The notes under the pieces: model-generated
Seen by the model: the letters and a program-made list of their open reading frames with translations, nothing else
What the model was told of the DNA's origin: nothing
Databases searched by the model: none
Program-made: the position numbers and the translations under genes
DNA from: Micromonospora citrea
GTDB lineage: Bacteria; Actinomycetota; Actinomycetes; Mycobacteriales; Micromonosporaceae
Length of the DNA: 64,000 nucleotides
Assembly (NCBI RefSeq): GCF_900090315.1
Contig: NZ_FMHZ01000002.1
Span: 5,116,501 to 5,180,500, forward strand
Reading direction: 5' to 3'
In this document: positions 1 to 7,900 of the stretch, piece by piece
How positions within the stretch are numbered: position 1 is the stretch's first letter
Layout: the number at the start of each line of letters is the position of its first letter

Positions 1-54
1 GTCGTGGCCGAACCGCCGGGCAGCGCGCCGGCGTAGGCCGGTCGGCGGCGCCCG

Positions 55-966
55 TCAGGCGGTCGGCGGCGGGGCGGGCAGCTCGTCGACCACCACCACC
101 TCGGTGCCCGGGCGCACCTCGGCCAGCAGTTCCCGCTGCCCGCTCTTCGTCAGCCGGATGCAGCCGTTGGTGGTGTTCTCGCCCAGCTCGCCGTCGTGGT
201 ACCAGCTGTGTATGCCGATGTGCGCGCCGCGCAGGCCGGGCGGCACCGAGTCGGGGTCGTCGGGCACCGAGCCGAGGGCGAAGATGTCCACGCCCCCGTA
301 CACGCTCTCCGGGGGCGGGGTGCGGCCGAGGACGAAGGTCCGGCCCAGCGGGGTCTCCTGGCCGCGCTGGCCGAGGCTGACCTCCCAGGTGCGCACGGCC
401 CGGCCGGACCGGTACCAGGTCAGCCGGTGCGCCCTGCGCTCGACCACGATCTGGTCGCGCAGCGCGACGGTGGTGAAGCCGCCGGGCGGCAGCCAGGCGA
501 GGGTGCGGTTGGCCGAGGGGAGCAGCACCGCCGTCCAGCCGGCGCGCCGCTGGGCGATCGGCATGGTCAGCTCGACGCCGTTGATGGTGGGGGCGAGGAA
601 GGCCAGCGGCCGGCCGCCGGGGGCGGTGTAGGCGGCGATCCGGCGGGTCGGATGCAGGCCCTCGGTCAGCGGCGTGGTGTCGAGGGCGCCCGGGTCGGCG
701 GGGAACCCCTTGGGCGCCGGGTCGTAGTCGACCACCGGTAGGTCGTCGGGCGCGGGCGCGGCGACGGGCACCCGCTCCGGGGTGGGGGCCGCGCCGGTCG
801 GGCTCGCGGCGGTCGGCGCGGGCGGACCGACGACCGGCGGCGCGGGGGGCGCGCCGTCCGGGGTCAGCGTCCAGCCGGTGACCCCGGCGGCGAGCAGCAG
901 CAGGGGTACGCCGACGGCGGCGACCAGCCGGCCGGCCCGTCGCGTGGTGATTCGGTCAAAGTGCAC
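55..966 (-). CDS. L,D-transpeptidase (YkuD domain), membrane anchored
   Basis: Predicted peptidoglycan 3-3 crosslinking enzyme of 303 aa. One hydrophobic segment (about residues 11-33) follows a short basic N-terminus and acts as anchor or signal. A Pro/Ala-rich linker comes next, then a C-terminal YkuD catalytic domain. The active-site signature is visible as His253 followed 16 residues later by Cys269 in TTNGCIRL (family pattern H-X14-17-S/T-x-G-C). I chose GTG at 966 instead of upstream ATG 1065 because a good -10 (TATAGT) ends 6 nt before it, which suggests leaderless translation. The upstream codons would also run through the terminator-like hairpin at 1000-1035. Family assignment is firm; the start is likely but not proven. 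Confidence 0.85.
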   Translation of the reverse strand: MHFDRITTRRAGRLVAAVGVPLLLLAAGVTGWTLTPDGAPPAPPVVGPPAPTAASPTGAAPTPERVPVAAPAPDDLPVVDYDPAPKGFPADPGALDTTPLTEGLHPTRRIAAYTAPGGRPLAFLAPTINGVELTMPIAQRRAGWTAVLLPSANRTLAWLPPGGFTTVALRDQIVVERRAHRLTWYRSGRAVRTWEVSLGQRGQETPLGRTFVLGRTPPPESVYGGVDIFALGSVPDDPDSVPPGLRGAHIGIHSWYHDGELGENTTNGCIRLTKSGQRELLAEVRPGTEVVVVDELPAPPPTA

Positions 967-972
967 AAATTC

Positions 973-978
973 ACTATA
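973..978 (-). promoter_or_regulatory. -10 element for leaderless L,D-transpeptidase mRNA
   Basis: Reading the minus strand, TATAGT is followed by six bases and then the GTG start at 966. No Shine-Dalgarno sequence is present. This spacing puts the transcription start at or beside the start codon. No convincing -35 hexamer was found. Confidence 0.5.
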
Positions 979-999
979 ACGGGTATAGAACGCGTGAAG

Positions 1000-1035
1000 C
1001 GCCCGTCCCGGCCGGAAGGTCGGCCGGGACGGGCG
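1000..1035. terminator. Hairpin terminator after alpha-amylase
   Basis: Perfect 14-bp inverted repeat (1000-1013 with 1022-1035) and an 8-nt loop, almost pure G/C, without a clear T tract as is usual in actinomycetes. It lies about 100 nt past the amylase stop and just upstream of the transpeptidase promoter, so it probably separates the two units. Confidence 0.65.
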
Positions 1036-1135
1036 TCCGTGGGGGTGGGGCGGCGTCCCGGGCACGTGCCGGGCGGAGCGCCAGCCGAACGCGCGGAGGG
1101 CGAGGCCTCGGCCCGGGCGCGTGCCGGGGCGGACT

Positions 1136-2584
1136 TCAGCTCAGGCGCGCTCCGGCGTGGATGGCGATCGCGTCGTGGGCGGGCACGTCCGCCGCGAACC
1201 AGCCGTTGCCGTCCACGGTGATCACCGGCCCGCTGCACGTGCCGTTGCCGAAGGTGCCGTGGATGACGTCGCAGTAGCGGCCGGCCGGCAGCCCGGTGTA
1301 GTAGGACCGGCCGGTGATCGCGTAATCCTCGTCGTTGACGGTCAGGTAGCCCCTGCCGGCCCGGCTGAAGGCGATGTGGTTGTTGCCGTTGTCGTACCAG
1401 TTGGCGACGCCGGCGCCCTCCGTGGCGTTGCGGAAGCCGACCATGTTGGCGATCGCCGGCCAGCGGTGCTCGCACTCCCAGCCGGAGTAGCAGGTGGCGT
1501 CGAGGGTCCGGCCCGAGCCGTCCTGCGGCGGGCCCTGGTCGCGCTGGCTGAAGGTGTAGCTCGACATGACCGTCGGGGAGCCGTACGGCCAGCCGAGCAT
1601 GAACGCGTTGGCCAACGCGTAGACGCCCCGGTCGCGGTAGGTCAGGACGCCGCCCACGTCGCGCTGGGTGTCGTGGTTGTCCACGAAGACCGCGGCCGAG
1701 CCGCTGGGCAGGTGCCCCCAGCCCTCGCCGAAGTTGCGCAGGTAGGCGAGCTTCTCGGAGCGGAAGACCCGGGCCAGGTCCTTGCCGTAGCGGAACTCGT
1801 GCACGTCGCCGTTGCCGGTGTACTCACCCGGCTGGATCGGCTCGCCGGCGCCGTGGATGACCTCCTGCACAACGTACGCCGAGCGGGACAGCTTGCCCTT
1901 GATGGCGGCGATGTCGGCGGCCGGCATGTGCTTGCTGGCGTCCATCCGGAAGCCGTCGACGCCGAGCGAGAGCAGGTCGTTGAGGTAGCCGGCGATCCGC
2001 GTGCGGACGTAGTCCGACTCGGTCTTCAGGTCGGCGAGGTTGACCAGCTCGCAGTTCTGCACCTCCCACCGGTCGTTGTAGTTGGCGATGTCGTCGCCGC
2101 CGTTGCGGCCGCAGTGGTGGAAGTCCTGCGTCTGGTAGATCCCGGGGTAGTTGTAGTGCCCGTACGACGAGCCGGCCCAGCCGGTGCCGCCGTTGTCCTG
2201 GCCGGACATGTGGTTGACGACCGCGTCGACGACGACCTTGACGCCGGCGGCGTGGCAGGCGTCGACCATGGACTTGAACTGGGCGCGGGTGCCCTTGCGG
2301 GACTCGATCCGGTAGCTGACCGGCTGGTAGGCCACCCACCACTGCGAGCCGCGGACGTGCTCCTGCGGCGGGGAGACCTGGACCCAGCCGTAGCCCTTCG
2401 GGCCGAGGGTGGTGCGGCACTCGGACGCCACCGAGGTCCAGTTCCACTCGAAGAGGTTGGCGATGACCTTCTTGCTGCCGGCCGGCGCCGCGGCGGCCGG
2501 GGGTGCCGTCGCGGTGACGGGGACGATCAGGCTCGCGATCACGCCGAGGGCGGTGATCGCCGACAGACGCCGACGTCTCTGCAT
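1136..2584 (-). CDS. Secreted alpha-amylase (GH13)
   Basis: Secreted endo-acting 1,4-alpha-glucan hydrolase of 482 aa. The N-terminus has an Arg-rich start, a hydrophobic core and an Ala-rich cleavage zone near residue 34. The four GH13 regions are all present: DAVVNH (from 120), GFRMDASKH with nucleophile Asp215 and the Arg213 typical of chloride-binding amylases, acid/base Glu241 in QEVIH, and FVDNHD with Asp305. The protein ends right after a short domain C, so it lacks the C-terminal CBM20 starch-binding domain common in Streptomyces amylases. ATG 2584 is preceded by AGGAG. It is transcribed alone from the promoter at 2680-2709. Confidence 0.93.
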   Translation of the reverse strand: MQRRRRLSAITALGVIASLIVPVTATAPPAAAAPAGSKKVIANLFEWNWTSVASECRTTLGPKGYGWVQVSPPQEHVRGSQWWVAYQPVSYRIESRKGTRAQFKSMVDACHAAGVKVVVDAVVNHMSGQDNGGTGWAGSSYGHYNYPGIYQTQDFHHCGRNGGDDIANYNDRWEVQNCELVNLADLKTESDYVRTRIAGYLNDLLSLGVDGFRMDASKHMPAADIAAIKGKLSRSAYVVQEVIHGAGEPIQPGEYTGNGDVHEFRYGKDLARVFRSEKLAYLRNFGEGWGHLPSGSAAVFVDNHDTQRDVGGVLTYRDRGVYALANAFMLGWPYGSPTVMSSYTFSQRDQGPPQDGSGRTLDATCYSGWECEHRWPAIANMVGFRNATEGAGVANWYDNGNNHIAFSRAGRGYLTVNDEDYAITGRSYYTGLPAGRYCDVIHGTFGNGTCSGPVITVDGNGWFAADVPAHDAIAIHAGARLS

Positions 2585-2679
2585 CGGGGACTCCTGACGG
2601 GGGTGTGGGGGACGGGTGGCGGTGCGGGCCGGGGGAGCCCGTTGCCGGGGTCTTGCATCCCGGCCTGAAAATTTCTGAA

Positions 2680-2709
2680 AGGTTACAAGCGTGTTGCAGC
2701 GGCTGTCAA
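2680..2709 (-). promoter_or_regulatory. Predicted promoter of alpha-amylase
   Basis: Minus strand reads TTGACA (2704-2709), 18 bp, then TAACCT (2680-2685), a good vegetative-sigma promoter giving a leader of roughly 90 nt. Just downstream, TTTCAG occurs twice with 10-bp periodicity (about 2665-2681), and an ACGCAT-N4-ATGCGT palindrome lies at 2709-2724 at the -35 edge. Both are candidate binding sites for a sugar-responsive regulator; the regulator is unknown. Confidence 0.55.
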
Positions 2710-2903
2710 CGCATGGACATGCGTCACTGCAAGTGGCGCCACGACGGGCGTCCGGGCCGCCGGGCACGCGCGCGACGGCCGGGCGGTTCGACGCCGGTAC
2801 GCGGAATTTCCGCGCGCCGGTGATCCGGCCGCCGCGTCGGTCCGTACTGGAGGGGGACGAGGGTCGGCCGGCGGTGCGCCGCCGCGAGACGATCGAGGAG
2901 CAG

Positions 2904-4808
2904 ATGGCCCGGGCACAGCAGAACAGCAAGGCGGCCACCGTCCGGACCAGCAGCACCAGCCGGGGGGCCCGCACCCGCTCCCGGTCCGCGCTGGCCCTGC
3001 TGGGCGTCTCCGCGCTCGCCGCCGCGTGGGCCGGCACCATGCTCACCGGCGTCGGCCCCACGGCGTACGCGTACGGCTTCTTCTTCACCGAGTTCTTCGC
3101 GGGCGTGATCGCCCTGGTGGCGCTGAGCCTCACCGTGATGCTGGGGCTGCTCGCCACCGACCGGCTGGTCCTGCTGATCCGGCACCGGGTGCTGCTCCAG
3201 TCCGCGCACCGGGCCACCGGCGTCCTCGGCGTGGCCGGGCTGGCGTTCCACGTGCTCACCAAGGTCGCCACGGGTCGGGCGGCGAGCACCGACGCGGTGG
3301 TGCCCTTCGTCGGCGGGCGGGGGCTCTACGTCGGGCTCGGCACGGTGGCCGCGCTGCTTATGGTGAGCGTCCTCTGGACCGGCGTCGTCCGGGCCCGCTT
3401 CGCCGGCGTCGGTCCGAAGTGGCTGTGGCGGACACTGCACTCCGCCGCGTACCTCTCCTGGCCCTTCGCCATCCTGCACGGCCTCAACGCCGGGCGACCG
3501 GCCAGCGCGTGGGTGAGCCTGAGCTACCTCGCCTGTGTCCTGCTGGTCGTGCTCGCGCTGCTGGTCCGGCTCTCGGTGAGCCTCGGCCGGCGCAGCCGGG
3601 AACGGCACCAGGCCGCCGCCCTGAACGCGGCGCTGGCCGGCGGCCCGGCCGAGGACGCCCCGAGCCGGGCGCTGCTCAGGGGCCTGTTGCGGCGCGGTGC
3701 GGAGAAGCAGGACCGCCGGGGCTGGGCGGAGGCCACGGCCGCCGGCACCTGGCCGGCGTCGGCCGGGCGACGGCGCGACCCGGACCGGTTCGTCGTGCCG
3801 GTCGGGCGACGGCGCGACCCGGACCGGTTCGTCGTGCCGGTCGGGCGACGGCGCGACCCGGAGCGGTTCGTCGTGCCGGTCGTGCCCGAGGCCGGCACGC
3901 TCCACGAGCCGCTACGCCCCGGCCGTCGCCTGGCGGAGCCGGCGGCCGGGCGCGACGGGGCCCGGTCCCGCCGCCGCGCCGTGGAGCCGGCGACCGGACG
4001 GCGCCCCGTCGAGGAGCGGGAGCCCGTCGTGGCGCGCCCGCCCGGGCGGGGCCTGGACGAGCGGGAGCGCGTGACCGCGCGGCGGGGGACGGAAGAGCGG
4101 GAGCGCGTGGTGGCGCGGCGGGGCGTGGCGGAGGAGCGGGAGCGCGTGGTGGCGCGGCGGGGCGTGGCGGAGGAGCGGGAGCGCGTGGTGGCGCGGCGGG
4201 GCGTGGCGGAGGAGCGGGAGCGCGTGGTGGCGCGGCGGGGCGTGGCGGAGGAGCGGGAGCGCGTGGTGGCGCGGCGGGGTGTGGCGGAGGCCGCCTCGAC
4301 CGGCCGGCGCCGCCGGTCCGCCGAGGACGGTCGCCGCCTGGCCGAGGCGGCGTCGGTCGGCCGCTACTCCGCCCCGACCGGTGGCGAGAGCCCCGAGGAG
4401 CCCTGGGACAGCCCGCTCCGCTGGGCGGGCAGCACGCCGGTCTCCGCCGGCTCCGTCTCGGCCGAGCCGGTCTCCGCTGGTCCCGTCTTGCCCGGGCAGG
4501 TCTCCGCCGGCCCTGCCTCCGCCGGATCGGTCTTCGGCGGGTCGGTCTTCGCCGGGGCGCGCGGCGCCAGGGGTCGACACAGCGTCGAGGACGAGCCGGA
4601 CGTCGAGCCGGACTACTGGCGACCCCCGGCCCGGTACGTCCCCGAGGACGTCCCGCCGCCCGCCGACGACACCCCGACCCTGGTCGACCTCGCCTCCCGG
4701 CGGGCACGCCGGGCCGCCGGCGAGGGCCGGGCCGGGCGCCGACGCCGCGCCACCGCCGACGCCGTCGACGGGGCGTACTGGGCGGGGCTGCGGGGTGAGG
4801 CGAGGTGA
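2904..4808 (+). CDS. Membrane cytochrome b-like (ferric reductase-type) protein with repetitive charged tail
   Basis: Integral membrane protein, 634 aa. The first ~230 residues hold several hydrophobic helices and four histidines spaced like a two-haem b bundle: His102/His116 (14 apart) and His179/His192 (13 apart). This matches the ferric-reductase / cytochrome b561-like superfamily. The remaining ~400 residues are polar and probably disordered. They contain three copies of a 13-residue unit (GRRRDPDRFVVPV) and five of another (EERERVVARRGVA), then degenerate SAG repeats. Its stop overlaps the next gene (GTGA at 4805), so the pair is translationally coupled, suggesting it passes electrons between a flavo-iron-sulfur partner and a membrane acceptor. 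GTG 2874 is an alternative start. Confidence 0.75.
   Translation: MARAQQNSKAATVRTSSTSRGARTRSRSALALLGVSALAAAWAGTMLTGVGPTAYAYGFFFTEFFAGVIALVALSLTVMLGLLATDRLVLLIRHRVLLQSAHRATGVLGVAGLAFHVLTKVATGRAASTDAVVPFVGGRGLYVGLGTVAALLMVSVLWTGVVRARFAGVGPKWLWRTLHSAAYLSWPFAILHGLNAGRPASAWVSLSYLACVLLVVLALLVRLSVSLGRRSRERHQAAALNAALAGGPAEDAPSRALLRGLLRRGAEKQDRRGWAEATAAGTWPASAGRRRDPDRFVVPVGRRRDPDRFVVPVGRRRDPERFVVPVVPEAGTLHEPLRPGRRLAEPAAGRDGARSRRRAVEPATGRRPVEEREPVVARPPGRGLDERERVTARRGTEERERVVARRGVAEERERVVARRGVAEERERVVARRGVAEERERVVARRGVAEERERVVARRGVAEAASTGRRRRSAEDGRRLAEAASVGRYSAPTGGESPEEPWDSPLRWAGSTPVSAGSVSAEPVSAGPVLPGQVSAGPASAGSVFGGSVFAGARGARGRHSVEDEPDVEPDYWRPPARYVPEDVPPPADDTPTLVDLASRRARRAAGEGRAGRRRRATADAVDGAYWAGLRGEAR
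3765..3881 (+). repeat. 39-bp tandem repeat, 3 copies (in frame)
   Basis: Units at 3765-3803, 3804-3842 and 3843-3881 are nearly identical and each encodes GRRRDPDRFVVPV, with one D-to-E change in the last. It is an in-frame minisatellite in the cytoplasmic tail of the cytochrome b-like gene. Confidence 0.95.
4092..4286 (+). repeat. 39-bp tandem repeat, 5 copies (in frame)
   Basis: Five head-to-tail units starting at 4092, 4131, 4170, 4209 and 4248, each encoding EERERVVARRGVA and almost identical in DNA. A degenerate sixth copy (DERERVTARRGT) precedes them. The sequence differs from the repeat at 3765 but has the same 39-bp period. Confidence 0.95.
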
Positions 4809-6270
4809 CGCGTACGACCGTGCCCCCGGTGGCCTGCCTCGGCGAGCCCCGGCTCACGGCGGGCTTCGCCGAGTTCGGACGGCTCGACCTGCCCGCTCAC
4901 GAGGAGGTGCACGGGCCGCTCGGGCCGATGGAGCCGGCCGACCTGCTCCGGCTCGCCGAGGGCGCCCAGCTCAGGGGCAAGGGAGGGGCGGGATTCCCGT
5001 TCGCCAGGAAGCTCCGCGCGGTGCTGGAGTCCTGCGAGCGGCAGGACCTCCCGGCTGTGGTGGTGGTCAACGCCACCGAGGGCGAGCCGGCGAGCTGGAA
5101 GGACAAGGTGCTGCTCACCCGGGCCCCGCACCTGATCCTCGACGGCGCGGCGCTGGCCGCGTACGCGCTGGACGCCGACGAGATCGTCGTGGGCGTGGCC
5201 GACGACGGGGTGGGCCACGGCTCCCTGACCGAGGCGCTCCGGGAGCGTCGCATGCCGGTGCCCACCAGCATCGTCACCGTGCCGCACCGGTTCATCTCCG
5301 GCGAGGGCGGCGCACTGGTCAACGGGATCAACGGCCTGCCGCACATCCCGCCGGGCACCAAGAGACGGTCCAGCGACTCCGGCGTCGGCGGCCTGCCCAC
5401 GCTGCTGTCCAACGCCGAGACGTACGCCCAGCTCGCGGTCGCCGCCCGGCTCGGCCCGTACGAGTACGCGGCGCTCGGCACCGACGACGAGCCCGGAACG
5501 GTGCTGCTGACCGTCACCGGCGCGGCGGGACGGCCGGCGGTGGTGGAGTGCGCCGCCGGCACCGGGCTGCGGGAGATCCTCGACCTGTGCGAGGTGCCGG
5601 ACGGGCCGGGCGTCCTGACCGGCGGCTACCACGGCAGGTGGGTCACGCGGGAGGCGGCGGACCGGGCGGAGATCTCCCGCGGCGGGCTGGCCGCCGTGGG
5701 CGGCACCCTCGGCGCGGGAATCCTCGTCCCGCTCGGCGCGGACACCTGCCCGCTCGGCGAGGCCGCCCAGGTGGTGCGCTACCTGGCCGGCGAGTCGGCC
5801 GGCCAGTGCGGGCCGTGCCGGAGGGGCCTGCCCGACCTGGCCCGCGCGGTCGACCTGGCGGTGGCCGGTAGCGCCCCGGTGGAGGTGGTCCGCGCCGCCG
5901 CCGGCGACGTGCGGGGCCGGGGCGCGTGCAGCCACCCCGACGGCACGGCGAGGTTCGCGCTCTCCGCGATGGAGGTCTTCGCCGAGGACCTGCGGCTGCA
6001 CACCACCGGGGACGGCTGCGGCCGGCGGGTGAGGGGCGTGCTGGGCCTGCCCGGCGCGCCCGACCCCGACCCGCAGCGGCTCACCCTCGACTGGTCCCGC
6101 TGCGACGGGCACGGGCTCTGCGCGCACGTCGTGCCGGACTTCATCCGGCTCGACGCCAACGGCTACCCCGCCTTCCCGCCCACCCCCGTGCCGACGTGGC
6201 TGCGGCAGGGCGCGCTGAAGGCGGTCAAGGTCTGCCCGGAACTGGCCCTGCGCCTGACCCCCCCGACTGA
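4805..6270 (+). CDS. NuoF-like flavo-iron-sulfur oxidoreductase with C-terminal ferredoxin domain (3' frameshift likely)
   Basis: About 488 aa. It resembles the FMN/NADH-binding subunit of complex I: RGKGGAGFPFARK is the FMN-site glycine motif, and an SLBB-like middle region and an iron-sulfur segment (GQCGPCR, then RGACSHP) follow. The C-terminal ~75 residues form a ferredoxin module with CDGHGLC and VCPE cysteines, probably a 3Fe-4S type. It starts at GTG 4805, overlapping the cytochrome b gene, so the two likely form one NAD(P)H-to-membrane electron path. As sequenced, the frame has no stop until 10471. One extra C in the C7 run at 6258-6264 would bring the TGA at 6268-6270 into frame, so that is taken as the real end. 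Confidence 0.75.
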
Positions 6271-6299
6271 CCCCGCCCTGCCCGCCCCGCCCATCGGCC

Positions 6300-6370
6300 G
6301 CGATCTTGCACTTGATGCCCCGACGAAAGCCGCGTTCCACGCGAATCGGGGGCCGAAAGTGCAAGATCGC
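6300..6370. repeat. Intergenic inverted repeat with 14-bp arms
   Basis: Arms 6300-6313 (GCGATCTTGCACTT) and 6357-6370 are perfect reverse complements separated by 43 nt. They sit between the 3' ends of two convergent genes. It may be a terminator, or one copy of a dispersed extragenic palindrome; no second copy lies in this window. Confidence 0.7.
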
Positions 6371-6409
6371 CGGGCGGTGCGGCGGGGGGCGGGGTGGGGG
6401 CGGGTGGGG

Positions 6410-7696
6410 TCAGCGGAGGGGGGTGAGGCGGTCGGTGCCCAGGCGGTCGCGGAGGACCTCCGGTACCAGCACCGAGCCGTCGGGCTGCTGGAACTGCTCC
6501 AGGATGGCCGGGAGGAGTCGGCTGGTGGCCAGCGCCGACCCGTTGAGGGTGTGCACGAAGCGGGTCTGCTTGCCGCCCGGCTCGCGGTAGCGGATGGCCG
6601 CCCGGCGCGCCTGGTAGTCGCCGCCCCAGGAGACCGACGAGACCTCCTTGTACTTGCCGGTGCTCGGCATCCAGACCTCGATGTCGAGGGTCTTGCGCAT
6701 CGCGGCGCTGGCGTCGCCGGCCGAGAGCAGGCTGCGCTGGTAGTGCAGGCCCAGCCCCTCGACCAGGCTCTCCGCGTGGCCGACCATCTGCTCCAGCGCG
6801 GCGTCGGCCTGCTCCGGCAGGGTGAACTGGAAGATCTCCACCTTGTTGAACTGGTGGCCGCGCACCGTGCCGCGCTCGTCGGAGTGCGAGCCGGCGGCCT
6901 CGCGCCGGTAGCAGGGCGTGTAGGCGAACACCTTCAGCGGCAGCTTCGTGGTGTCGAGGATCTCGTCCTGGTAGGCGCCGAGGATGGCCGTCTCGGCGGT
7001 CGGCAGCAGGAACTGCCCGCGCGGCGCGGACTGCTTGTCCAGGTGGTAGACGTCGTCGTAGAACTTCGGGAACTGCCCGGCGGCGAAGCCGGCCGTGTCC
7101 AGCAGCAGGTGCGGCGGGAGCAGGAACTCGTAACCGGCCTCGATGTTCCGCTCGATCAGCCAGTTGACCAGCGCCCACTCCAGCCGGGCGCCCATGCCCG
7201 TGTACATCCAGAAGCCGGAGCCGCCGAGCTTGACCCCGCGTTCGTGGTCGACCAGGCCGAGCGCGCGGCTCAGCTCCACGTGGTCGCGGACCTTCTCGAT
7301 CACCGGCGGCTCGCCGAAGGTCTTGACGACCCGGTTGGCCTCCTTGCCGCCGGCCACGACGTCGTCGGCGGGCAGGTTGGGCAGCTCGCTCATCCGGGCG
7401 CGCAGCCGGGCCTGCACCTCGTCGAGCTGACTCTCCAGCTCGGCGAGCTGCTTGCGCTCCGCCTCCGGGGCGGTGACCTGCGGCTCGGTGCCGGCCCGCT
7501 TCGCCTGCGCGTACGCGCGCGCCTCGGCCTTGCGGCGCTGCCGCTCGGCGTCGATCTCGCTGATCAGGGCGCGGCGTTCCTGGTCGAGCCGCTGGATCTC
7601 GTCCAGGGCCCGGGTGACCTCGGCGGGATCCAGTCGCTTCGCCAGCGCGGTCGCCACCGCCTCGCGATCCTTCCGGATCAACTCCATGTCGAGCAT
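6410..7696 (-). CDS. serS: Seryl-tRNA synthetase
   Basis: Charges tRNA-Ser with serine in the cytoplasm; class II synthetase of 428 aa, normal length. The N-terminal ~110 residues form the expected long antiparallel coiled-coil arm, rich in Glu/Arg/Ala. Motif 2 is seen in CYRREAAGSHSDERGT followed by HQFNKVE, and motif 3 in the segment ending ALATSRLLPAILE. ATG 7696 (MLDMELI) matches the family N-terminus. No T-box or other leader element was recognised upstream. Confidence 0.97.
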   Translation of the reverse strand: MLDMELIRKDREAVATALAKRLDPAEVTRALDEIQRLDQERRALISEIDAERQRRKAEARAYAQAKRAGTEPQVTAPEAERKQLAELESQLDEVQARLRARMSELPNLPADDVVAGGKEANRVVKTFGEPPVIEKVRDHVELSRALGLVDHERGVKLGGSGFWMYTGMGARLEWALVNWLIERNIEAGYEFLLPPHLLLDTAGFAAGQFPKFYDDVYHLDKQSAPRGQFLLPTAETAILGAYQDEILDTTKLPLKVFAYTPCYRREAAGSHSDERGTVRGHQFNKVEIFQFTLPEQADAALEQMVGHAESLVEGLGLHYQRSLLSAGDASAAMRKTLDIEVWMPSTGKYKEVSSVSWGGDYQARRAAIRYREPGGKQTRFVHTLNGSALATSRLLPAILEQFQQPDGSVLVPEVLRDRLGTDRLTPLR

Positions 7697-7824
7697 GCTG
7701 CTCCGTACGCCTCCGTCCGGACGTCTGGTGGACCCACCGATGCTACCGTCGCGGCCCGTCGCGCCCCGGCCCGGTCCGGGCGACGCCCGCAGCCCGGGCC
7801 CGGCCCGCCCGGCGGTGGCCGCCA

Positions 7825-7895
7825 CGCACCGGGCCGCACCGGGCCCAGGCCGCACCGAGCTCAGGTCGCACCCGGGCCCAGGTCGCACCGGAGGG
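7825..7895. repeat. Short degenerate direct repeats upstream of serS
   Basis: About four imperfect copies of a 14-17 bp unit resembling CGCACCGGGCCCAGGT fill the gap between serS and the stop of the clamp-fusion gene. Function unknown; possibly a slipped-strand array. Confidence 0.5.
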
Positions 7896-7900
7896 CGGGC

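Noticed and set aside
1..54. Gene at the left edge
   Set aside because: Too short to assign; only the region after the transpeptidase stop is seen.
3765..4286. CRISPR or mobile repeat
   Set aside because: The repeats are strictly tandem and in frame inside a coding region.
4790..4808. Further GGGGTGA site
   Set aside because: Half-site only, inside coding sequence, with no matching second arm at 7 bp.
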